Of a stretch of DNA of 5,599 bases, positions 1 to 5,052 are shown piece by piece (within the stretch, counting starts at the first letter, position 1; each line of letters begins with the position of its first letter). The notes below the pieces were generated by a model. It saw only the letters and a program-made list of their open reading frames with translations, did no database searches and was not told the DNA's origin. Source of the DNA: Leptolyngbyaceae cyanobacterium SM1_3_5 (GTDB lineage Bacteria > Cyanobacteriota > Cyanobacteriia > Elainellales > Elainellaceae); contig JAAUTJ010000370.1 of the NCBI GenBank assembly GCA_012031475.1, positions 1 to 5,599 on the forward strand. The letters are read 5' to 3'. A program made the position numbers and the translations under genes.

Positions 1-68
1 ATGCCGCTGGCGATCGGTTTGGGCAAGCCGGAATGCACCAGCAGGCGATAGCGTTCGCGGATCATGCT
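1..68 (-). CDS. Gene D, continuation in shifted frame, cut by left edge
   Basis: The frame one base over from the gene D segment reads SMIRERYRLLVHSGLPK and continues open to position 1. Adding one base to the run of four C on the coding strand (69-72) joins it as CAP-SMIRERYRLLV, which fits the ending remembered for this family. The methionine at 65 is probably internal and has no ribosome binding site. The rest of the gene lies beyond the window. Confidence 0.6.
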
Positions 69-490
69 GGGGCGCAGCCGTTGCGGGTGTCGCAGTCGCC
101 GACCAAGACGGGCACAGGTTCGGCTTCGCATTCAAGATAGTCCAAACAGAGCGTCACCACTCCGGCTCCAGCGATGCGATCGCCCAGCGGTTTGCCACAG
201 GCGTCGGTCGGCTGGCGCGGGTCGATCGGAAATTCTTCGGGGACGGTGATTTCGCGTCCCAAAAAGTCGATCGCCATTCCGGGCGCGATGCAAACGCGAG
301 TCTTATCGTTCGACAGATGCAGCGACAGGCCGCAGACGACACCCGCACCCAGCGTCAAGCGATTGAGCAGCCAGCGTTTGCGGTTGAAATAGCTTTGCTC
401 CAGGTCAAAGTGGAAGGCATCAAGCAGTTTGCCGTAAAAGTAGCGGTTGCGAGCAGGCGTTGTAAGTTGCCCTAACAGATCGCCGTTCAT
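62..490 (-). CDS. Gene D, N-terminal segment (RNRYFYGKLLD-type paralogue)
   Basis: Third member of the local family, 142 codons before a TGA that is probably a frameshift artefact. The ATG at 490 has a full AGGAGGTGA nearby. Residues 12-92 hold the shared module: TPARNRYFYGKLLDAFHFDL, a helix with RKRWLLNRLTLGAGVVCGLSL, and IAPGMAIDFLGREI. Residues 111-140 hold four cysteines with spacing C-x5-C-x11-C-x5-C (115, 121, 133, 139) in VVTLCLDYLECEAEPVPVLV and GDCDTRNGCA, absent from B and C; they could form disulfides or bind a metal, but nothing in the sequence decides this. After CAP (residue 141) the frame hits a stop, while IRERYRLLVHSGLPK follows one frame over. Proteins with this opening are remembered from tail-like clusters in cyanobacteria and other bacteria; their function is unknown. 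Confidence 0.75.
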   Translation of the reverse strand: MNGDLLGQLTTPARNRYFYGKLLDAFHFDLEQSYFNRKRWLLNRLTLGAGVVCGLSLHLSNDKTRVCIAPGMAIDFLGREITVPEEFPIDPRQPTDACGKPLGDRIAGAGVVTLCLDYLECEAEPVPVLVGDCDTRNGCAPA

Positions 491-491
491 C

Positions 492-545
492 TCACGTCAC
501 CTCCTGGGCAAAGCGGGTCGTTAAAATCAACTGGTGTTTGAGCAT
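492..545 (-). CDS. Possible 17-residue peptide ORF between tail-I gene and gene D
   Basis: A short frame ATG to TGA reads MLKHQLILTTRFAQEVT. It has a perfect AGGAGG eight bases before its ATG, and its TGA is followed after one base by the ATG of gene D. The Shine-Dalgarno of gene D lies inside it. No family is recognised. It may be a real small gene, a leader whose translation opens the gene D start, or the remnant of a longer gene. The strong ribosome binding site and tight coupling are the only evidence. Confidence 0.35.
   Translation of the reverse strand: MLKHQLILTTRFAQEVT
500..505 (-). promoter_or_regulatory. Strong Shine-Dalgarno of gene D
   Basis: AGGAGG, extended to AGGAGGTGA (505-497), lies nine bases before the ATG at 490. 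It fixes the start of gene D and is embedded in the preceding 17-codon ORF. Confidence 0.75.
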
Positions 546-553
546 GATGCCAA

Positions 554-559
554 CCTCCT
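554..559 (-). promoter_or_regulatory. Strong Shine-Dalgarno of the small ORF
   Basis: AGGAGG lies eight bases before the ATG at 545. It has no other start codon to serve, which is the best argument that the 17-residue ORF is translated. Confidence 0.55.
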
Positions 560-583
560 GGGGTGAATGGGATTGCAGTCCTG

Positions 584-1987
584 TTATTGCAGCGATGTGC
601 GGCGATCGAGACGGGCAGTTTGTCCAAGCGGAGTGCCAGCCCGATCGTGCGTGGCTAAAACGGTATCGACGCCAAGCTGCTGCGCCTCCGTCAGGACGAG
701 ATCGGGCGGGGGTGCGCCGACGATCGCATCAATGCCCAGCCGCGCCTGAAAGCCGACGCGCATTTGAGCTTCGATCGCGCAAAGCTGGTAGGTCGTGTGG
801 GCAGGTTTCTCGCGGTCTAGCACCTGCTGGACGCGCACCATTGCCGCCTCGCTGTCCACATCTGCCGCATACACCTGGACACAAAAGCGGTGCGCCACAT
901 CTTCAAACAGCGGTGCGCCATAGTCTTCGGCTTGAATCAGGTGCGTCTGGTTCAGCGTGGCGGTTGTGCCGATGACTGCACCCTGCGGATCGCCCGGAGC
1001 CAGCATGGTCGTAAACCCCAAGGCTGAATCGCCCAGCGACCACAAGCTGGCAAAGCGAGCAGGCTCGTCGATGTGGGCGATCGCTCCCGTGTAAAGGCGA
1101 ATCAGTTGCTTGAGTCCGGTCACGGTTCCCCGCTGGCTGTAGAGCGAGAAGGCATCCGCGATCGCTTGCCGCCTTTGCAATTCGCTCCAGGTTTCGTCGA
1201 GGTCAAAGGCCAGCCAGCCTGCGAGCCAGTCGAGCCAGTCATGGGGGAAGCGATCGGGGGCGGCAGATCGATCGAACAGTTGCGGCAGGCGATCGATCTG
1301 CTCGGTTTCTTCAGCCAGCAAGGTTTCAAACAGCGCCAAAAATCGTTCAAGAAACACTTGCTCGCTGCCGCCGCGCTGATAGATCGCTGGCAGGTGACGC
1401 AGCCAAGTCTCGGAGTTGTATTCCAGCCGCATCTGATTCAGGATGGGTGAGGCTGTACCGTCACTGCGCCAGACTCCTTTGATCCACAGGTAAGGCGCAG
1501 GCTGATTCAAGATCAGCAGATCCAGTCCGTCTAATGGAGCCGCCCACCAGGTATCGAGCGGCACAAGTTCACCCGGATTCACGCGATCGAGAATAGGCGT
1601 GGCAACAGTGGGGGCATCGGGCAAGAAGCTGGTGTAGGTGAAAAACTGGAGGTGACAGCTTGGCGGCAGCGGATCGACGATCGCCCGCAGTCGAAACCAG
1701 CGCGTCGGCGGCTGAGCAGCCACATCAACGTGAAACGCGCCCGCCAAAAAGCTGCCCGTTTCACCAAACGCCTGCGCGGGAATGAGCCGCATCACCGCAC
1801 CCCCGCCGCCTGGATGCACCAGCACTCGCCCTTGTCGATCGAGGCTCAATCCGGCGATCGATCCGCGATAGCCCCGCGCTGCACCCAGGAATTTCCCCTC
1901 AAGGTCAAATCCAAGAATCTGATCGCCTGCTCCGACACATAGCGTATCCACCGTTGCCACCATGCCCGTCGGCTGCTGCAAGGCGAT
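584..1987 (-). CDS. NHL-propeller/tail protein I fusion, tail-I segment (TIGR02242 type)
   Basis: Continuation of the same gene after a one-base deletion near 1981-2004; the TTG at 1981 is probably internal. Numbering is for the joined protein. Residues about 262-325 finish the propeller (VDTLCVGAGDQILGFDLEGK, IAGLSLDRQGRVLVHP). Residues about 330-440 look like a beta-sandwich with WFRLRAIV and YLWIKGVWRSDGTASPILNQ. The tail protein I domain runs from about 445 to 655: ETWLRHLPAIYQRGG, FLERFLALFETLLAEETEQI, LPQLFDRSAAPDRFPHDWLD, WLAGWLAFDLDETWSE, RRQAIADAFSLYSQRGTVTG, LKQLIRLYTG. This domain resembles P2 gpI-like wedge proteins, which connect baseplate parts. The C-terminus carries short repeats (LGIDAIVG, LGVDTVLA). 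The TAA is at 586-584, 38 bases before the small ORF. No further frameshift is seen in this segment. Confidence 0.85.
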   Translation of the reverse strand: MALQQPTGMVATVDTLCVGAGDQILGFDLEGKFLGAARGYRGSIAGLSLDRQGRVLVHPGGGGAVMRLIPAQAFGETGSFLAGAFHVDVAAQPPTRWFRLRAIVDPLPPSCHLQFFTYTSFLPDAPTVATPILDRVNPGELVPLDTWWAAPLDGLDLLILNQPAPYLWIKGVWRSDGTASPILNQMRLEYNSETWLRHLPAIYQRGGSEQVFLERFLALFETLLAEETEQIDRLPQLFDRSAAPDRFPHDWLDWLAGWLAFDLDETWSELQRRQAIADAFSLYSQRGTVTGLKQLIRLYTGAIAHIDEPARFASLWSLGDSALGFTTMLAPGDPQGAVIGTTATLNQTHLIQAEDYGAPLFEDVAHRFCVQVYAADVDSEAAMVRVQQVLDREKPAHTTYQLCAIEAQMRVGFQARLGIDAIVGAPPPDLVLTEAQQLGVDTVLATHDRAGTPLGQTARLDRRTSLQ

Positions 1988-2745
1988 CGACTGCCAGCGA
2001 GTGCGATCGCATTGTCTGGTGTACCATCAAGTCGATGAACCAGCAGCTTGCCGCGCTGTTCGCCGTCGATCGATTGCAGGTCAAGAATGAGCAGGCGTTC
2101 TTGTCCGTCGAACGGGGCAATGCAGATATAAAGCGGCTGCTCCAGCGCGATCGGGGTGAATTCAGGAATCAGGCGACCGTTTGCCGTGAATTTTTGGACG
2201 CGCCGATTGCCGCGATCGAGGATGTAGATATCTCCCGCTCCATCGGAAATCAGATCCCAGGGGTCGTTCAACTGACCGGGGGCAGCGCTGGCGATCGGCG
2301 GGGCGTAAGGGTCAAGCTGTCCCCAAATGCCCAGCAGTTGCAGGCTGAACAAATCGACGATTTGAATGCGGTGATTGCCGCTGTCTGCGACGTAAAGCCG
2401 TCGTCCCTGCACCAAAACGCCACGCGGCGATCGCAACTGTCCCGGCAGGCTGCCCGTTCCGCCGAAGCAGGGCAGCGCTGCGGTTTCTCCCGTACAGGCA
2501 TCCCAGCGCAAAATTCGATCGCGGCTCAGGTCGGCAAAATACAAATTTCCGTCTGCATCCACATCAAGATTGGCCGCGCCTGAAACTGAAATTTCGGCGG
2601 GCGGCAGTTGGGCGATCGTCGCTTCGATTTGCGGAATTGGAGCCAGCGTGATTGCCCCGTCCGATCGCTGCACCAGTCCGGCTTGAAGCTGAAAATTCGT
2701 CCAGACATTATTGAGATTGAAATACTGAAATCCTGGTTCTGACAT
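1846..2745 (-). CDS. NHL-propeller/tail protein I fusion, N-terminal segment
   Basis: First segment of a gene spanning 584-2745, about 720 residues when one frameshift is repaired. I chose the ATG at 2745 (MSEPGFQYFNLNN) over the upstream start at 2775 because GAGGG lies eight bases before it and it follows the stop of gene C by four bases. Residues about 55-250 are NHL-type propeller blades: AANLDVDADGNLYFADLSRD, SPRGVLVQGRRLYVADSGNH with RIQIVD, and DPWDLISDGAGDIYILDRGN with RRVQKF, then a weaker blade around LLILDLQSIDGEQ. Such propellers usually bind proteins or ligands. Past about residue 252 (near 1990) the frame is lost and the remainder down to 1846 is out of frame. In the particle, the propeller is probably an outward-facing or clamp-like extension of the tail-I protein (inference). 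Confidence 0.8.
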   Translation of the reverse strand: MSEPGFQYFNLNNVWTNFQLQAGLVQRSDGAITLAPIPQIEATIAQLPPAEISVSGAANLDVDADGNLYFADLSRDRILRWDACTGETAALPCFGGTGSLPGQLRSPRGVLVQGRRLYVADSGNHRIQIVDLFSLQLLGIWGQLDPYAPPIASAAPGQLNDPWDLISDGAGDIYILDRGNRRVQKFTANGRLIPEFTPIALEQPLYICIAPFDGQERLLILDLQSIDGEQRGKLLVHRLDGTPDNAIALAGSRSPCSSRRAWWQRWIRYVSEQAIRFLDLTLRGNSWVQRGAIADRSPD

Positions 2746-2749
2746 CGCT

Positions 2750-3589
2750 TTAGCCCTCAATTCCCATCCAAACAACGTGCCAGTTCAAGGGAGTTTTGAG
2801 CTTGGCAAGGAAATCTTCTTCAAATACAATGTCGAGCGGATTGAGCAGCAATATGGCACTGGGATTAATGAGGCGATCGCCAATTGCCAGCGTCAAAGTC
2901 TGCCGAGTCAGTTGGTTATCTGCAAGAAGCTGATCGATCGAGGTTGAGAGGCGAGTTGCGATCGTGCTGAGAAAATGATCGAAATCTTCAGGGATGATAT
3001 TGCCTGAACTGACTCGCTGCCCAACCGAAATGCGCCCCCTCAAAGTTTGGAGAATGAACGTTGCTATGTCTGCGTCGATGCCGCCGATTCTTTCGGCTAT
3101 GACCCGAACAACGGCTTGAAAATCTTCTGAAGTAACTTCATCGCTCAGTCCTGAGCCGACAGTAGTTCCGGATGGCAAAATCACCTGCATCTCAAACTGA
3201 GTTGCCGACGCGCCCGCCACCTGCGCGTAGCCATCCACGACGAACTGACGGGACTGTTCGTTGACCGTATCACTCACCAGCCGATCGCCCACAATATGCG
3301 CTTGATAGCGCGGCGGTGTGCGAAATCCGGCGCTGTTGGTCGAGACGATCGCCCTAACGCCGATCGGACTATCTTTGTTAGGAAAAAGCTGCCACTCGGT
3401 TTTGCCTGGCTCGGTTTGTCCGGCAGCGATGTAGGGCTGTTGGGCAGGCACAGCGTCGCGCCGTTCTGCGATCGAGACATCCTTGAGCAACTGACAGCTT
3501 TGCACCTGAATCGTGGCGAGAATCACATCTTCGCCGCGCCGATAGCGGCTGTCAGCTTCGGTTTCGCCGGGGTTTTGCCAGCGGATTAT
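2750..3589 (-). CDS. Gene C, C-terminal segment with helical insertion
   Basis: Continuation of gene C after an apparent extra base between 3587 and 3593. It opens with IIRWQNPGETEADSRYRRG and DVILATIQVQSCQL, which complete the broken N-terminal part; the GTG at 3526 is an internal valine codon, not a start. Next come a beta-rich module parallel to gene B (QPYIAAGQTEPGKTEW, VRAIVSTNSAGF, QFEMQVILPSG) and roughly 110-130 residues with helical character (VIAERIGGIDADIATFILQ, FDHFLSTIATRLSTSIDQLL, LIN-PSAILLLNPLDIVF). The protein ends with WHVVWMGIEG. The helical part has no counterpart of similar size in gene B. The TAA at 2752-2750 lies four bases before the ATG of the next gene. Function is unknown. 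Confidence 0.7.
   Translation of the reverse strand: MIRWQNPGETEADSRYRRGEDVILATIQVQSCQLLKDVSIAERRDAVPAQQPYIAAGQTEPGKTEWQLFPNKDSPIGVRAIVSTNSAGFRTPPRYQAHIVGDRLVSDTVNEQSRQFVVDGYAQVAGASATQFEMQVILPSGTTVGSGLSDEVTSEDFQAVVRVIAERIGGIDADIATFILQTLRGRISVGQRVSSGNIIPEDFDHFLSTIATRLSTSIDQLLADNQLTRQTLTLAIGDRLINPSAILLLNPLDIVFEEDFLAKLKTPLNWHVVWMGIEG
2754..2758 (-). promoter_or_regulatory. Shine-Dalgarno of the NHL/tail-I gene
   Basis: GAGGG lies eight bases before the ATG at 2745, inside the last codons of gene C. It favours the 2745 start over the upstream alternative at 2775. Confidence 0.6.
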
Positions 3590-3998
3590 CAGGCTGCTCC
3601 GATCGCCGCACCGCCCCTGCTGTGCCGCATAGACCGCTTTGCGTTTGCGGAGTCAGGCTGCTGTCGTCGGCGTAGGAAGCTGTCAGGTAGTACGTAACGG
3701 AACCGCCATCGCTCGCTCCAGCAACGGCAGGAATCGCCAGCGTGAGCGGCTGACTTTGAATCAAATCACGTCCGTTGCAGTCTACGGCATAGCCTGGAGC
3801 TAATTGCACGGCGCGATCGCCCTTCAGTCCAGAAACAGCATAGCCAAAGGCAATTCCCCAACTGTGCAAACTGCGGTTGTGCAGCCAGCGCAGTTCGCGG
3901 TGAAAAGCTTGTACGGCAGTTAGATCAGCGGCAGTTAGGCGCTGCCCGTCAAAGAAGCTGGGGCGATCGAGAATCGGAATATCGTCGGAGAGCGTCAT
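3552..3998 (-). CDS. Gene C, N-terminal segment (paralogue of B and D)
   Basis: First segment of a gene spanning 2750-3998, about 415 residues once one frameshift is repaired. The start is set at the ATG at 3998; a GTG lies immediately before it (4001). Neither has a recognisable Shine-Dalgarno, so translation may depend on coupling to gene B, which ends 24 bases upstream. Residues 13-90 carry the shared module: RPSFFDGQRLTAADL, a helix with LRWLHNRSLHSWGIAFGYAV, and LAPGYAVDCNGRDL. A beta-rich stretch follows (SVTYYLTASYADDS). After RRSEQP (residue 136) the frame turns into basic nonsense and stops at 3552, while family-like sequence resumes one base over. Function is unknown; a structural role in the tail or baseplate is inferred only from the neighbours. 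Confidence 0.7.
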   Translation of the reverse strand: MTLSDDIPILDRPSFFDGQRLTAADLTAVQAFHRELRWLHNRSLHSWGIAFGYAVSGLKGDRAVQLAPGYAVDCNGRDLIQSQPLTLAIPAVAGASDGGSVTYYLTASYADDSSLTPQTQSGLCGTAGAVRRSEQPDNPLAKPRRNRS

Positions 3999-4022
3999 CA
4001 CGAGTTGAGGGGTAAGGAGCAG

Positions 4023-4289
4023 CTAAAGCAGATAGGCGAAATTTGGAAGAAGGGCAAAATCGCTGATCTTGGGTGGCGGACAGCCCTTGACCAGTTCAAC
4101 ACCGAGCCAGTGAATCCCAACGGGCAGGAGCGGATTTTGATTGTGGTTTAGCTCCGGTAGACTGCTCAGCAGCGGCAGCAGGGCTTGGCGATCGCGCAGA
4201 CCAAAGCGGACATCAAGCCGAAAGCCGGACGAGTAGGGATTGGCATAGGGCGCGATCGACACAAACGGACCGGTTAACTCCCGCATTAA
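4023..4289 (-). CDS. Gene B, C-terminal segment (third frame)
   Basis: Final part of gene B, reached by a one-base deletion near 4288-4291. Adding one T turns the stop into GAT-TTA-ATG and gives the uninterrupted join ALTD-LMRELTGPFVSIA. It contains FVSIAPYANPYSSGFRLDV, matching the YAQVAGASATQFEMQV region of gene C, then a short linker and a closing strand PVGIHWLGVEL that matches HVVWMGIEG at the end of gene C. The ATG at 4286 has no clear Shine-Dalgarno and is probably internal. The gene ends with TAG at 4025-4023, 24 bases before the ATG of gene C. The two frameshifts cancel, so the total gene length is still a multiple of three. Confidence 0.6.
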   Translation of the reverse strand, partial: LMRELTGPFVSIAPYANPYSSGFRLDVRFGLRDRQALLPLLSSLPELNHNQNPLLPVGIHWLGVELVKGCPPPKISDFALLPNFAYLL

Positions 4290-4528
4290 TCGGTGAGCGC
4301 AGCAGGTGAGAGAAATTGAGCAAAGCCGGACGCAAGGCTAAACGGGTGGCTGAGTAGATTAGCAAAATAAAAAACGCCTGACGGTGTTCCCACGCCGCGA
4401 AAGCCACCGCTGGAGGTATCGACGTAGACCGACCACGCCAGCGGCGAACCATACGCAGTCGTGCTGCCCGATCGCACCTGTCCGCTGACCAGATGAGGTC
4501 GCGTTAATCCCTGCGTGGCGCGGCGCAA
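4286..4528 (-). CDS. Gene B, middle segment (second frame)
   Basis: Continuation of gene B after a one-base insertion near 4527-4529. The segment reads LRRATQGLTRPHLVSGQV, then a beta-rich stretch containing LAWSVYVDTSSGGF and FYFANLL, and ends at a TAA just after LSPAALTD. It parallels gene C, which has QPYIAAGQTEPGKTEW followed by VRAIVSTNSAGF and RYQAHIVG in the same place. This shared pattern is the main evidence that the segment is coding. The open frame runs upstream to 4651, but the part above 4528 is out of frame with the real gene. It has no start signal of its own and makes sense only as part of the interrupted gene. Confidence 0.6.
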   Translation of the reverse strand: MRRATQGLTRPHLVSGQVRSGSTTAYGSPLAWSVYVDTSSGGFRGVGTPSGVFYFANLLSHPFSLASGFAQFLSPAALTD

Positions 4529-5051
4529 AGGAGGTTTCGAGGGTGGGCGGCTCTCCGGCTTCGAGTTGCAGCCGCACGATCGGAATCTCTTCGCCCAAGC
4601 GCACATCGTCTGCGAGAGGAAGCGGCTGTCCTGGCTCGACTGCTCCGGCATCAGACCAGCGCCATAAACAGCGCTCTTCGGTCACATGGCGATCGCTCAA
4701 ACAAGTGGTGCGCGGACGATCGCCCAGCAGCGTGGCGCGATCGGCATGGCGAATCACCAGATCAAACGCTCGTGACGACGGGAGCGGATTAGGCAGGGCG
4801 ATCGGTAGCGGTCGCACCGACAGGATTTCGCGTCCCTGACAGTCGTAAGCCAAACCTGGTCCTACCTGAACGACATTACCCTTCAGCACCACTTCAAATC
4901 CCAGCGCCACTCCCCAGGTATTGTGAAGGGCACGGACATGAATTTCTCGCAGGCGGGTTTGAGCCTCTGCCTCGTCCTGCAAATCGCGGGCAGTCAGCAG
5001 TTGGTCGTTGGTGTAGGAAGTTCGTACGGTGCGATAAGGGGAATGCGTCAT
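4359..5051 (-). CDS. Gene B, N-terminal segment (shared YF/GQLL-PGxAxDxxGRE module)
   Basis: First frame segment of a gene that, read through two frameshifts, spans 4023-5051 and encodes about 342 residues. I chose the ATG at 5051 over the TTG at 5066 because it follows the upstream TGA by one base and has GAGG nine bases before it. Residues 9-90 form a module seen again in genes C and D: TSYTNDQLLTARDLQDE, a helical stretch, HVRALHNTWGVALGFEV, then VGPGLAYDCQGREI. Residues about 95-170 look beta-rich (FDLVIRH, IPIVRLQLEAGEPP). From about 4528 to the stop at 4359 the frame is nonsense: the family-like sequence leaves it after LETS (residue 174). Biochemical function is unknown. Its position directly after the J-like gene suggests a structural or baseplate-associated tail protein; that is inference from context. 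Confidence 0.7.
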   Translation of the reverse strand: MTHSPYRTVRTSYTNDQLLTARDLQDEAEAQTRLREIHVRALHNTWGVALGFEVVLKGNVVQVGPGLAYDCQGREILSVRPLPIALPNPLPSSRAFDLVIRHADRATLLGDRPRTTCLSDRHVTEERCLWRWSDAGAVEPGQPLPLADDVRLGEEIPIVRLQLEAGEPPTLETSFAPRHAGINATSSGQRTGAIGQHDCVWFAAGVVGLRRYLQRWLSRRGNTVRRFLFC

Positions 5052-5052
5052 G

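Noticed and set aside
491..583. Promoter for gene D in the gap after the tail-I gene
   Set aside because: No convincing -35/-10 pair is visible in the roughly 90 bases; they are occupied by the small ORF and two Shine-Dalgarno sequences.
538..975. Plus-strand open frame of 145 codons
   Set aside because: It is antisense to the tail-I coding sequence, rich in Arg, Pro and Ala as expected for a shadow frame in GC-rich DNA, and has no recognisable domain.
1954..2583. Plus-strand open frame of 209 codons
   Set aside because: It runs opposite the NHL propeller repeats, which are clearly coding; no motif or ribosome binding site supports it.
3296..3697. Plus-strand open frame of 133 codons
   Set aside because: It overlaps gene C on the opposite strand and has no family signal.
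62..4530. Programmed ribosomal frameshifting as the explanation of the frame breaks
   Set aside because: The shifts go in both directions, occur at five unrelated sequences, and none shows a clear X-XXY-YYZ slippery heptamer. Ordinary indels are simpler.
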